A DNA stretch of 46,654 nt from Caldisericia bacterium (GCA_023146045.1 JAGLCW010000131.1:1-46654); one strand, 5' to 3'; positions 35,763-43,760 are shown, numbered from the stretch's first letter. Program-made: numbers and translations. Notes: generated by a model from the letters alone, not told the origin.

Positions 35763-36610
35763 AATGAAAACCTTTTTATTATTTTGGTCGCTAAACCATC
35801 AATATTGCTAGTAAATTCTTTATCTATTCCCCAAGCAATTTTCCCATTAGAATAGTGCTTAGCAACATTCAGTGAATCTGGTATTCTAGCTAATATTTCT
35901 ATTGATTCTTTCTTACAATACTGTTCTACTCTATCATCTCCAGCGCCATCTCTATTAATTACTACTCCAAAAGATTTATGCAAACCTTTAACTGTTTCAA
36001 CTGCTATTTCTAAATCATTTAACCCAAATGCAGTAGATTCAGCAATTAAAATTACAAAATCTGCTTTTTCTACCGATGTAACCATAGAGCACGATGTTCC
36101 AGGAGGTGAATCAATAATAGTCAATCCAATTTCTGGGTCACTTATTTGTACTTGCTTAATAAGTGGTGGCGAAGCAATTTCTCCAATATTAAGCACTCCA
36201 TACCTTAAGATTACATTATTGCCTTCTTTTGTAACAATTTTTCCTATTTTTCTATTAACGCTTTTTATAACATCAAACTTACATGCAAGAACACATCCTC
36301 CGCACCCATGACATAAGTCTGAAAAAAATATTGGTTTCTTTTTTACAATTGCAATGGCATTAAAACGACATGCTTCGACACATTTATTACATCCTGTACA
36401 TTTTTCAGCATCAAACTCACAACTTTCCACCCATCCATCTTCAATGGTTTTTGATTTCACAGAGAGGAATAAATGCGAATTCGGCTCTTCAACATCACAA
36501 TCTAGTAATCTAACTTTTTTATTTGTCAAAGCTTGTAAAGATAGTGTTAATGACACCGAAAGGGTGGTTTTACCAGTCCCACCCTTTCCGGAAGCAATAG
36601 CTATGTCCAT
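35759..36610 (-). CDS. Second MinD-like P-loop ATPase with inserted double ferredoxin domain
   Basis: From ATG 36610 the protein has 283 residues and starts MDIAIASGKGGTGKTTL, with the P-loop at its usual place. The ferredoxin insert has CTGCNKCVEACR and CHGCGGCVLACK; neither cluster ends in CP. IDSPPGTSC is the switch region. It is a paralogue of the downstream ATPase, so the two may act as a heterodimer. An upstream in-frame ATG at 36631 would add seven residues and overlap the NifX gene, but lacks a ribosome binding site. GAAGG lies 12 bases before 36610. Confidence 0.93.
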   Translation of the reverse strand: MDIAIASGKGGTGKTTLSVSLTLSLQALTNKKVRLLDCDVEEPNSHLFLSVKSKTIEDGWVESCEFDAEKCTGCNKCVEACRFNAIAIVKKKPIFFSDLCHGCGGCVLACKFDVIKSVNRKIGKIVTKEGNNVILRYGVLNIGEIASPPLIKQVQISDPEIGLTIIDSPPGTSCSMVTSVEKADFVILIAESTAFGLNDLEIAVETVKGLHKSFGVVINRDGAGDDRVEQYCKKESIEILARIPDSLNVAKHYSNGKIAWGIDKEFTSNIDGLATKIIKRFSL

Positions 36611-36611
36611 T

Positions 36612-36974
36612 TTACCAATGACCTTCAACATTAGAATTACCAGATTTTGTTAATTCATTTTTGTTAAATTTATCTAATGCAATTTGTACAGAAGAGTCTT
36701 TACTTAAGTATACTTCTACTCCAGCTTCCAAAAGAATTGAAAACGATTTTGGTCCGCAATTTCTAGTTATTAAGACGTCTACTTTTTCATTAACTATATT
36801 TTGTGCAGATTGAACTCCAGCGCCCTGTGCAGCATTTAAGTTTTGTTTATTTGTTATATACTTTGCTTCGTCTTCTTCAGTATTGTATATAAGAAATCCT
36901 GGAGATCTTCCAAATCTTGAATCTAAAATTGATTCTTTTCCTTTATCTTCTTGAATGCAAAATGCTATTTTCAT
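36612..36974 (-). CDS. Second NifX/NifB-like cofactor-family protein
   Basis: The 120-residue protein has the family start (MKIAFCIQED, then DSRFGRSPGFLIY) and VDVLITRNCGPKSFSILLEAGVE. It is a distant paralogue of the protein at 34537 and lies on the other side of the two ATPases. AAGGCGAT-like bases lie ahead of ATG 36974. Proteins of this family bind metal clusters; the partner here is unknown. Confidence 0.92.
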   Translation of the reverse strand: MKIAFCIQEDKGKESILDSRFGRSPGFLIYNTEEDEAKYITNKQNLNAAQGAGVQSAQNIVNEKVDVLITRNCGPKSFSILLEAGVEVYLSKDSSVQIALDKFNKNELTKSGNSNVEGHW

Positions 36975-36987
36975 TTTTATCGCCTTT

Positions 36988-37254
36988 CTAGTTGTTATTC
37001 CAAAAACCTCTACCAGATCCTCTACCAGATCTCTGGTTTTGACCTCTACCTAATCCTTGACCATTGCCACGTCCAAAGCCATTCCTAAACCAACCAAAAA
37101 ATCTGTTAGTAGTTGGTGCTACCCGTGCGTTATTTTGGTCGACCTCAGCATTGTTCTGGTTTACACCATCGTTATTCTGTGGACTACATCGCCCCATTCC
37201 TCTTCCAGTCATAGATCCTTTTCCTTGTGGTCCGGTTCCGTTAAATCTTGGCAT
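36988..37254 (-). CDS. DUF5320 protein, Gly/Arg/Asn-rich
   Basis: The 88-residue protein begins MPRFNGTGPQGKGSMTGRGMGRC, a near-invariant DUF5320 signature. Three Asn-rich repeats follow (VNQNNAE, VDQNNAR), and the C-terminus is rich in Gly, Arg and Gln (GLGRGQNQRSGRGSGRGFW). Low-complexity composition suggests disorder. DUF5320 genes typically accompany DUF134 and NifX-like genes in anaerobes, as here. Function unknown. Confidence 0.9.
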   Translation of the reverse strand: MPRFNGTGPQGKGSMTGRGMGRCSPQNNDGVNQNNAEVDQNNARVAPTTNRFFGWFRNGFGRGNGQGLGRGQNQRSGRGSGRGFWNNN

Positions 37255-37623
37255 TTAAATTTCCTTTCTGTTGGTATTTTCCAACATGTTAAATTTTTCA
37301 TTTGTTGCATTAACACTACTACTGTTTTTACTATTTTGGTATTTCCCTAAGTTCTCGATTTGAATAGCCTTGCCGTTTATCAAAGCTTGTGCAATTTTGT
37401 TTCTTGCTGTTCTTAAAATATTTCCAAAAGTTTGTCTTGAAATTTGCATGTGCTCAGCCGCCGCCTCGTGATATAAGCCCTGTTCATCGGCGAGCCTAAT
37501 TGCCTCTATTTCATCTTCTTTAAGTAATATAACTTCAAGAAAATGTACAGGCACACCCTGTGGTTTATAGAAATCAATCTTTGCTTTAAAGCCAATTCTT
37601 CTTTGTTTACACCCTCGAGTCAT
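37255..37623 (-). CDS. DUF134 helix-turn-helix regulator
   Basis: From ATG 37623 the protein has 122 residues. The conserved N-terminus RRIGFKAKIDFYKPQGVPV is followed by a sigma-70 region 4-like helix-turn-helix: DEIEAIRLADEQGLYHEAAA and ISRQTFGNILRTARNKIAQAL. AGGAG lies 8 bases upstream; the longer open frame to 37653 would start inside the promoter and lacks a site. It is the first gene of the NifX/MinD cluster and its stop abuts the DUF5320 start. It may control this operon through the dyad at 37641-37663. Confidence 0.93.
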   Translation of the reverse strand: MTRGCKQRRIGFKAKIDFYKPQGVPVHFLEVILLKEDEIEAIRLADEQGLYHEAAAEHMQISRQTFGNILRTARNKIAQALINGKAIQIENLGKYQNSKNSSSVNATNEKFNMLENTNRKEI

Positions 37624-37640
37624 TTTAGTACTCCTATTTT

Positions 37641-37663
37641 TAGCATATGCCAATTATATGCTA
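37641..37663. promoter_or_regulatory. Candidate operator dyad over the -10 box of the DUF134 operon
   Basis: A perfect 8-base inverted repeat, TAGCATAT-7 bases-ATATGCTA, spans 37641-37663. It covers the minus-strand -10 box at 37658-37653, where a bound protein would block RNA polymerase. The DUF134 helix-turn-helix protein is the first product of the transcript, so autoregulation is the simplest inference. Confidence 0.6.
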
Positions 37664-37680
37664 TACAAGTTTTTTTTCAA
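37653..37680 (-). promoter_or_regulatory. Promoter of the DUF134-DUF5320-NifX-MinD operon
   Basis: On the minus strand TTGAAA (37680-37675) and a perfect TATAAT (37658-37653) are 16 bases apart. The predicted start near 37646 leaves a leader of about 23 bases before ATG 37623, with AGGAG inside. Confidence 0.72.
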
Positions 37681-37839
37681 GTATATTTTTTTAACTTGCC
37701 CAGATTAATACGAACACATGGTAAGATGCATTTGTTACTTTAAACAGAGCCACTTTTCATCAAATATGGAAAAATATCTGCATTAACATGAGTAGAAAAA
37801 GAAGAAAAAAAAGTTCTAAAATCAATTTCTTATTTTACT

Positions 37840-37848
37840 TGGTATAAT
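37840..37848 (+). promoter_or_regulatory. Extended -10 promoter for the small gene at 37883
   Basis: TGGTATAAT at 37840-37848 is an extended -10 element (TGnTATAAT) with no clear -35 box. Transcription would start near 37855 and the ribosome binding site AGGAG is at 37870-37874. Confidence 0.55.
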
Positions 37849-37882
37849 GTATAAAAATTTTCTCTTAATAGGAGCATTCATT

Positions 37883-38065
37883 ATGAGAACAGAATATGAT
37901 GTAATCGTAGCGTATACTTTAGTTGAATTAAGAACTATGGTAGAAGAAAAACTAAAAGACTCATGGGAACTAAGCGGTAGCCTTCAAGTAACAATTTACA
38001 CGAACAAAAAAGGTAATACGCAAAAACGCTTTTATCGCGAAATGATAAAAACTATTAAGGATTAG
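37883..38065 (+). CDS. Small protein, possibly DUF1737-like
   Basis: This 60-residue protein starts at ATG 37883, nine bases after AGGAG; an earlier ATG at 37847 lies inside the promoter and is rejected. It begins MRTEYDVIVAYTLVELRTMV and continues with WELSGSLQVTIY, matching the order of the short DUF1737 domain (a beta-alpha-beta fold of unknown function). No membrane helix or signal. It faces the convergent oadB gene 7 bases away. Confidence 0.72.
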   Translation: MRTEYDVIVAYTLVELRTMVEEKLKDSWELSGSLQVTIYTNKKGNTQKRFYREMIKTIKD

Positions 38066-38072
38066 TTTGTTT

Positions 38073-39212
38073 TTATAGAAGTATTGCTAAGAATACGCCT
38101 GCAGCGACAGCAGAACCAATAACTCCAGCAACATTTGGTCCCATGGCATGCATCAACAAATAATTGTGTTGATTGTATTTTAGTCCTTCTTTATTTACCA
38201 CTCTTGCTGCCATTGGTACAGCAGAAACTCCTGCAGCTCCAACTAAAGGATTAATTTTATTTTTTGACATAGCATTCATCAATTTTGCGAAAAGGATTCC
38301 AGTTGCAGTTCCTATAGAAAAAGCTACAAGCCCTAGCAATAAGATCCCGATTGTACTTAAATTCAAGAACTGTTCTGCTCCAAGCTTAGAACCAACCGCC
38401 AGTCCAAGCAAGATTGTTATAATGTTTGTGAGTTCATTCTGCAATGTTTTTGATAAGCGTTCTGTTACTCCACATTCTCTTATCAAATTACCAAATACTA
38501 AGGCCCCAATTAGAGGTGTTGCCGAAGGTAACATTGTTATACATAAAAGAAGCAGTAGTATTGGAAACAATATTTTTTCAGTTTTTGAAACTGATCTAAG
38601 TTGCTTCATTTCAATAACTTTTTCTTTGTTAGTTGTTAAGTATTTCATTATTGGAGGCTGTATGACTGGTACCAAAGCCATATAGGAATATGCAGCAACA
38701 GCAATTGCTCCTAGTAATTGCGGTGCAAGCCTAGATGCTACAAAGATTGCCGTTGGCCCATCTGCTCCGCCAATAATACCTATAGAAGCAGCTTCTTTAA
38801 GTCCAAATGGAAACCCAGCATACTGCGCTAAAAGTAATGATCCAAAAAAAGTAAAAAATATTCCAAATTGAGCTGCAGCACCAAGTATTAGCATTTTTGG
38901 ATTAGCTATCAATGGTCCAAAATCTGTCATAGCGCCAACACCCATAAATATTATCAAAGGAAAAACTCCAGTTTGTATGCCAAACTGGTATATTAACCCA
39001 AGAAATCCATCTGGACCAGAAATACCAGCCAATGGAACATTTGCGAGTATCCCACCAAAACCAATAGGAATTAACAATAATGGTTCAAATTGTTTATTTA
39101 TTGCTAGCCATATTAAAACTAGTCCTACAACTATCATTACAATTTGTCCCCATGTTATTGAATATAATCCAGTGGATTGAAACAAATGCTGTAACATGCT
39201 TATTGTGCTCAT
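38073..39212 (-). CDS. oadB: Sodium-pumping decarboxylase beta subunit
   Basis: The 379-residue membrane protein is the carboxybiotin decarboxylase and Na+ channel of the biotin-dependent sodium pumps. The essential Asp of [10 protein letters not shown] is Asp151, and [14 protein letters not shown] with Asn360 is at the C-terminus. [16 protein letters not shown] and the repeated hydrophobic helices are typical. It releases CO2 from carboxybiotin while moving Na+ out. It follows oadA by 24 bases and ends the birA-oadG-oadA-oadB unit. The beta subunit does not distinguish oxaloacetate from methylmalonyl-CoA or related substrates. Confidence 0.95.
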   Translation of the reverse strand: MSTISMLQHLFQSTGLYSITWGQIVMIVVGLVLIWLAINKQFEPLLLIPIGFGGILANVPLAGISGPDGFLGLIYQFGIQTGVFPLIIFMGVGAMTDFGPLIANPKMLILGAAAQFGIFFTFFGSLLLAQYAGFPFGLKEAASIGIIGGADGPTAIFVASRLAPQLLGAIAVAAYSYMALVPVIQPPIMKYLTTNKEKVIEMKQLRSVSKTEKILFPILLLLLCITMLPSATPLIGALVFGNLIRECGVTERLSKTLQNELTNIITILLGLAVGSKLGAEQFLNLSTIGILLLGLVAFSIGTATGILFAKLMNAMSKNKINPLVGAAGVSAVPMAARVVNKEGLKYNQHNYLLMHAMGPNVAGVIGSAVAAGVFLAILL

Positions 39213-39236
39213 TAGATTTTACTCCACTTCAACTTT

Positions 39237-41033
39237 TTACTGAATTTCAACAAGTTCTTGGTTTGTATAAACAGAATCGCCAACACTAGCTAATATGTTT
39301 GAGATAGTTCCAGCGAAAGGAGTTTTAACTTCAATTTCCATTTTCATTGCTTCTAACATAAAAACAATGTCCCCCTCGCGAACATTATCTCCCTTCTTCT
39401 TTAGTATTTTTAGAACTTGCCCAGCCATTGGAGCCTGAATTATATTCTTTTCTGTTTTTTTAGATGGTTTTTGATTATTTACATCACTTTCTTCTTTATC
39501 TAAAAGTGATACTGAGTATTCCTTCCCATCTACAATAACATTCCCACCATCTAATTTAACATTATAAACTTGCCCAGCTAGTTCAACGGAATAATTTGAA
39601 GGCGTATTGCTTTCTCTTTTCTTAATTTGTTTTTTCTTTCGAATTAGGACTTTCCCTTTACCAGTAAGATACTGTACGCCTTTTTCTTTACATGAAGCTA
39701 CAATAAATACATTCTCTTGTGTCTCTTCTAGTTTATTCTTCTTTAAAACTGCTTTAGCGGCAGCAATTCCTTTGTTTGGATCTTCATCTTGCATTTCGAT
39801 TGTTGTTTTAGTAGCTTGTTCTAAATTAAGCTGGTCCATAGCTAACTTTACAATTTTTTTATCTGGTTTTGATGGAGTTTTACCGAAATATCCCAGGACC
39901 ATTTTCCCATATCCATCAGCAATCTTCTCCCAAGGACCAAAAATCACGTTATTAAAAGCTTGCTGAAAATAAAATTGAGAAACAGGAGTTACAGACGTAC
40001 CATAACCGCCTTTTCTTATCACATCTTCCATAGCAGCAATAACTTTCGGTAAACTATCTAATGTCCCGTTATCTCTCATCATTTGAGTATTTGCCGTTAA
40101 GGCTCCACCTGGTAGTGCAGAAAATACAATGATAGGTTGCACCTCTAGTGCTTCTGGTGGAAGAAAATAGTCTTTCATGCACTCCATGAAAACGTTTTCA
40201 GATTTAAGAATTTTTTTCTCGTCCAAACCTAAATCAAAATCTGTATATTTTAATGCATGTATCATTGTTAATATATCTGGTTGAGCGGTGCCTCCAGAAA
40301 CAGGCTTTCTTGATAGGTCTATAGCATCAGCCCCTCCCTCGAGTGCAGCTAAATAGCATGCCACAGAAACGCCTGCAGTTTCGTGAGTATGGAAGCGAAC
40401 TTGTATCTCTTTTGGTAAAATGTCTTTTGCCATGCGAACTGTTTCTAAGACTTTATTTGGATTAGATGTTCCGGAGGCATCTTTAAAGCATAAAGAATTA
40501 AAAGGCATATTTCTTTCAAGAATTGACTCTAAAACCTTTTTGTAAAATGAGACATCGTGAGCGCCTTTGCACCCTGGTGGTAAATCCATCAATGTTATTA
40601 CTACTTCATGCTTTAATCCTGCATTATGTATACATTCAGCAGAATACATTAAATTGTCTGGGTCATTTAATGCATCAAAATTCCTAACTGTCGTCATGCC
40701 ATGTTTTTTGAATAAATCGGCATGAAGCTTAATTATATCTTTTGGTTGAGATTCTAAGCCAACAACATTTACACCTCTAGAAAGCGACTGAAGGTTAATA
40801 TCTGGTCCAACCAAGTCACGCACAGTATCCATCATATCAAAAGCATTTTCATTACAATAAAAAAACAAACTTTGGAATCTTGCTCCACCACCAATTTCAA
40901 AATGCTTTATGCCTGCTTCAACTGCAGCTTCAACTGCTGGAAGAAAGTCTTTTGTTAAAACTCTAGCTCCATATACAGATTGGAATCCATCTCTAAATGA
41001 AGTATCCATTACTTCAATGTATTTTTTACTCAT
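39237..41033 (-). CDS. oadA: Biotin-dependent carboxyltransferase alpha subunit with biotin domain, divergent
   Basis: The 598-residue protein has a carboxyltransferase TIM barrel (about 1-290), a PYC/OadA conserved region (about 300-440) and a C-terminal biotinyl domain with EAMKM, biotin Lys564. Metal and active-site candidates are Asp10, Lys184 (CFKDASG), His215 and His217 (HTHETAG) and Thr249 (VSGGTAQP). It differs from standard OadA: DTSFRDGFQS instead of DTTLRDAHQS, and the usual RGxNxxGY segment reads RGVNVVGLES. The substrate may therefore not be oxaloacetate. No biotin carboxylase is near, which supports a decarboxylase. It shares one base with oadG. Confidence 0.88.
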   Translation of the reverse strand: MSKKYIEVMDTSFRDGFQSVYGARVLTKDFLPAVEAAVEAGIKHFEIGGGARFQSLFFYCNENAFDMMDTVRDLVGPDINLQSLSRGVNVVGLESQPKDIIKLHADLFKKHGMTTVRNFDALNDPDNLMYSAECIHNAGLKHEVVITLMDLPPGCKGAHDVSFYKKVLESILERNMPFNSLCFKDASGTSNPNKVLETVRMAKDILPKEIQVRFHTHETAGVSVACYLAALEGGADAIDLSRKPVSGGTAQPDILTMIHALKYTDFDLGLDEKKILKSENVFMECMKDYFLPPEALEVQPIIVFSALPGGALTANTQMMRDNGTLDSLPKVIAAMEDVIRKGGYGTSVTPVSQFYFQQAFNNVIFGPWEKIADGYGKMVLGYFGKTPSKPDKKIVKLAMDQLNLEQATKTTIEMQDEDPNKGIAAAKAVLKKNKLEETQENVFIVASCKEKGVQYLTGKGKVLIRKKKQIKKRESNTPSNYSVELAGQVYNVKLDGGNVIVDGKEYSVSLLDKEESDVNNQKPSKKTEKNIIQAPMAGQVLKILKKKGDNVREGDIVFMLEAMKMEIEVKTPFAGTISNILASVGDSVYTNQELVEIQ

Positions 41034-41260
41034 TATTGTACCTCTTCTTGAAGCTTTTGTTTTTCTATTTGGTCAAATGCTACAGCTGTTAAAGCTGCAA
41101 TAATCCTATGATTATGCTTTTCTTGTAATGAATGACCAGTTTTTTTTGAAGACATGGAAATAATATTAGACATAAGGATTACTGAAAAAATCAAGATCAC
41201 TAAAAACACAAATACTGTCCCCATGCCTGACAGCATTATAGAAAATCCTTGTATAATCAT
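41033..41260 (-). CDS. oadG: Sodium-pumping decarboxylase gamma subunit
   Basis: The 75-residue protein has one N-terminal membrane helix starting GFSIMLSGMGTVFVFLVIL, the OadG pattern, and a charged cytoplasmic tail with His and Lys. Gamma assembles the alpha-beta complex and assists decarboxylation. It begins 38 bases after birA and overlaps the oadA start by one base (TAATG type), indicating coupled translation. Confidence 0.92.
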   Translation of the reverse strand: MIIQGFSIMLSGMGTVFVFLVILIFSVILMSNIISMSSKKTGHSLQEKHNHRIIAALTAVAFDQIEKQKLQEEVQ

Positions 41261-41298
41261 ACAGTAACTCCTTTGAAACTAATACAGTACTTATGCCG

Positions 41299-41913
41299 TT
41301 AGTAAATCAAACGTTTATTGTATTCAGAGTAGAAATAATTCATACCCCTTTCACAAAATTTTTCATACAAATGAAAAAAATTTGTGACAAATTGTTCAAT
41401 AAACGTTTCCTTTTCAACTTGCTTGTTTATGCATACATTTAGTGAAGTAGCTGGTTTGTCAATATGCAATAATTCTTGTTTATTCATATTCAAATTTACT
41501 CCAATTCCTAAAGCTACTCCAGTTAATGAGGACCCAATCCATTTGCTTTCCGCTAGAATTCCAGCAATTTTTCTTCTGTTCACCATTAAATCATTAGGCC
41601 ATTTTATTTGACACATTAAGCCAATGTCTGAAATATAACTGTCGACAGTTATTGCAGAAACAACAGACATAAACTGCGTCAATTCTACTGCCATTTTCGA
41701 TAATCTCTGATTACCTTTTAGAAAAAATGACATATACAAATTTTCTGAGTTGTTTGACACCCAAGTGTTAGCAAATCTGCCTTTCCCGTTTGTTTGTGTC
41801 TCCGCTATAACAACAGTTCTATCTAAAAGTAAGTCCATATTTTTTTGGACATATGTATTTGTAGAATCTAATACCTTAAAACGTAAAATTCTTTTTGCAC
41901 CAGTACATTCCAT
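41299..41913 (-). CDS. birA: Biotin-protein ligase
   Basis: The 204-residue enzyme attaches biotin to the Lys of the carrier domain, here most likely OadA. It has the biotin/ATP motif ETQTNGKGRFANTW, IKWPNDLMVNRRKIAGIL and GIGVNLNM. The N-terminal DNA-binding domain of BirA repressors is absent and the C-terminal SH3-like domain is short or missing, so it is a catalytic ligase only. It heads the decarboxylase operon, which fits its job. No ribosome binding site precedes ATG 41913. Confidence 0.94.
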   Translation of the reverse strand: MECTGAKRILRFKVLDSTNTYVQKNMDLLLDRTVVIAETQTNGKGRFANTWVSNNSENLYMSFFLKGNQRLSKMAVELTQFMSVVSAITVDSYISDIGLMCQIKWPNDLMVNRRKIAGILAESKWIGSSLTGVALGIGVNLNMNKQELLHIDKPATSLNVCINKQVEKETFIEQFVTNFFHLYEKFCERGMNYFYSEYNKRLIY

Positions 41914-41919
41914 AGTTCA

Positions 41920-41950
41920 ATTATATCCTATATAATACTAAAGATGACAA
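41920..41950 (-). promoter_or_regulatory. Candidate promoter for birA, possibly leaderless
   Basis: On the minus strand TTGTCA and a perfect TATAAT lie about 19 bases apart, the TATAAT ending six bases before ATG 41913. The predicted start site would fall at or beside the A of the ATG. No ribosome binding site is present, which is consistent with a leaderless mRNA. The spacer is longer than ideal. Confidence 0.5.
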
Positions 41951-41990
41951 AATTGTGACACCATGCTGTTCCATTAGTTGGTCATTTACA

Positions 41991-42038
41991 TTAAAAAAGG
42001 GAGTTAGTGCTATTAATAGCACTAACTCCCTTTTTTAA
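41991..42038. terminator. Strong terminator, perfect 48-base palindrome
   Basis: The 24-base arms 41991-42014 and 42015-42038 are exact complements, centred on TATTAATA, with GGGAGTTAGTGC in the stem and an A-run and T-run at the outer ends. It follows the symporter gene that ends at 42058 on the minus strand; no plus-strand gene ends here. Confidence 0.93.
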
Positions 42039-42057
42039 AAGTATCTTAACTTAAAAT

Positions 42058-43467
42058 TTATCCGAATTTTTTAAATGGTCTAATCCACGAAAAAACAAAG
42101 AATAAAACAAACGAAACAACTACTCCTGGGATAAATCCATGTACTGGATAAGGCGTAAAAATCATCCAGTATAACGATACAGCAAAGCCGCCAGTCATAG
42201 ATGCTAAAGCACCAAATTTTGCTGCTTTTGTCCAATACAACCCTAAAACATACGGAGCCAAACACGTAGAAGCGATTATCGCCCAAGAAAACCCTGTTAA
42301 TTCTAGTACCAACCCGGGTGGATTCCAGGCTATAGCAATTGATATTATTCCAATAGCAACATTAATAAACCGACTGTACACAATTTCTTGTTTCTCGGTC
42401 ATTTTTTTATGTAAACTGTCTGTCCATAAGTCTTTTATTAAAGAAGTGGAAGAAGTTATAAGTATCGATGAAAAAGTAGACATACCAGCAGCAATAACTC
42501 CAATAAAGAAAAGAGATATCCCGAAAACTGGCATTATTCCATTAACTAGCGTAGGTAACGCTAAATCAACATCGACAATATGCGGATAGATAATCCTTGT
42601 TAAAGCGCCTAATAAATATGGAATAATTGCCATAGTTCCACCAATTGTTGCAATCAGTGCACCTATTCTAATGGCTTTCCCGTCTTTAATTGAATAAAAC
42701 CTTGCAACCATTTGTGGCATTCCCCAAACCCCAAGGCTGACAACTAGCATAAAGGATATAAGACCAGTAAACCCCCATACTCCAGGAGTTTCTACAAGAC
42801 TTTGCTGAATAGTTTGTAGTTTGGCTACGCCTGTGGTTAATCCACCAACTTTACTGATTGTAACAAAAAATAAATATACCAGCCCTGATATCATAATTAT
42901 TGCTTGAATGAATCCCGTCCAAACAACCGCAAGGTAACCTCCAAACATAACATACACTAAAACTATGGCGCCGGATATCAACAATCCAGTTGTATATGGA
43001 ATATTTAGTATTACTTCAAATGTGTTACCAAGCCCCTTTAATATGCTCACATTATATATTATCAGGAATAGCACTATAACTATTGAAGTAAATGTTTTAG
43101 CAAACTGTAAATTGTACCTTTTTTGGAAGAAATCAGGTAAAGATATTGCGTGTAGTTTCGCAGTCATAACCCTTGTTTTTTTACCGAGTATAACCCACGC
43201 CAAAAAACATCCAACCAAAACATTAACTACGCCAATCCAAATAGTTGCTAATCCATATTTATACCCAAAACCACCTCCACCAATTATTACTACAGAACTA
43301 AAGTATGCAGCAACAAAAGATAATGAGCTCACAAAAGCTCCTATGCTCCTACCACCTAAATGGTAGTCTTCTGATGATTTAGCTTTTTTCCCAGTGTAAA
43401 CTCCAATGAATATCAAACCAATGAAATACAAGACTAAAAATAAAATATGAATCCATATATTACTCAT
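42058..43467 (-). CDS. Sodium:solute symporter family protein
   Basis: The 469-residue polytopic protein belongs to the SSS family (PanF/PutP-like) with 12-13 helices. Markers are DYHLGGRSIGAFVSSLSF near the start, AAYFSSVVIIGGGGFGYKYG, VMFGGYLAVVWTGFIQAI and, late, SSILITSSTSLIKDLW. It imports a solute with Na+; the solute cannot be named, although PanF-like features make a carboxylate such as pantothenate possible. The start lies inside the last codons of the 40-residue gene upstream, so the two are co-translated. It ends at the 48-base palindrome. Confidence 0.93.
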   Translation of the reverse strand: MSNIWIHILFLVLYFIGLIFIGVYTGKKAKSSEDYHLGGRSIGAFVSSLSFVAAYFSSVVIIGGGGFGYKYGLATIWIGVVNVLVGCFLAWVILGKKTRVMTAKLHAISLPDFFQKRYNLQFAKTFTSIVIVLFLIIYNVSILKGLGNTFEVILNIPYTTGLLISGAIVLVYVMFGGYLAVVWTGFIQAIIMISGLVYLFFVTISKVGGLTTGVAKLQTIQQSLVETPGVWGFTGLISFMLVVSLGVWGMPQMVARFYSIKDGKAIRIGALIATIGGTMAIIPYLLGALTRIIYPHIVDVDLALPTLVNGIMPVFGISLFFIGVIAAGMSTFSSILITSSTSLIKDLWTDSLHKKMTEKQEIVYSRFINVAIGIISIAIAWNPPGLVLELTGFSWAIIASTCLAPYVLGLYWTKAAKFGALASMTGGFAVSLYWMIFTPYPVHGFIPGVVVSFVLFFVFSWIRPFKKFG

Positions 43468-43582
43468 CTTTCCCCCTGTTTTTCAATCCAGTAACAATTG
43501 TCCACACTATAGCTACAATAACTGTTGCTGCCAAGACATAGAAAGCAAGAGAAGTACTTAATGGCATTCCCCACAATTCCAT
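43460..43582 (-). CDS. 40-residue symporter small accessory protein
   Basis: The gene is only 41 codons: MELWGMPLSTSLAFYVLAAT at the N-terminus, then a hydrophobic helix to about residue 32 and the charged end LKNRGKDE. A very strong AAGGAGGGC lies just before ATG 43582, and the stop overlaps the symporter start by eight bases. Short single-helix proteins in this position are known beside many SSS symporters, annotated as symporter small accessory proteins. Association with the transporter in the membrane is inferred. Confidence 0.85.
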   Translation of the reverse strand: MELWGMPLSTSLAFYVLAATVIVAIVWTIVTGLKNRGKDE

Positions 43583-43633
43583 AATGCCCTCCTTGAGAAA
43601 TCGAATATTGAAAATTTTAATCAGTAAATTTCA

Positions 43634-43639
43634 ATTATA
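43634..43639 (-). promoter_or_regulatory. Possible -10 box for the symporter pair
   Basis: The minus strand has TATAAT at 43639-43634, 50 bases before the small gene. The -35 region (TTTTCT at 17 bases) is weak. Confidence 0.35.
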
Positions 43640-43698
43640 CATGCAACACTTAATAAAGAAAATTGTAGAAGTCGAATCCTTGAGGAAGAATCATTTTT

Positions 43699-43727
43699 TT
43701 GGATAAATTAAAATAATTAAGTATAAT
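43699..43727 (+). promoter_or_regulatory. Promoter for the lipoprotein at 43761
   Basis: TTGGAT at 43699-43704 and a perfect TATAAT at 43722-43727 have a 17-base spacer. GAGGAG lies at 43751-43756, just before the ATG. Confidence 0.65.
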
Positions 43728-43760
43728 TATTTAATTCTTTTATAGCCACAGAGGAGTAGC

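Noticed and set aside
34537-36974. Part of a nitrogenase cluster
   Set aside because: Only NifX-like and MinD-like proteins occur; no nifH, nifD, nifK or nifE is near, and such sets are common in non-fixing anaerobes.
38173-38685. Plus-strand frame of 170 codons
   Set aside because: It is the complement of oadB, which carries the conserved Na+ pump residues.
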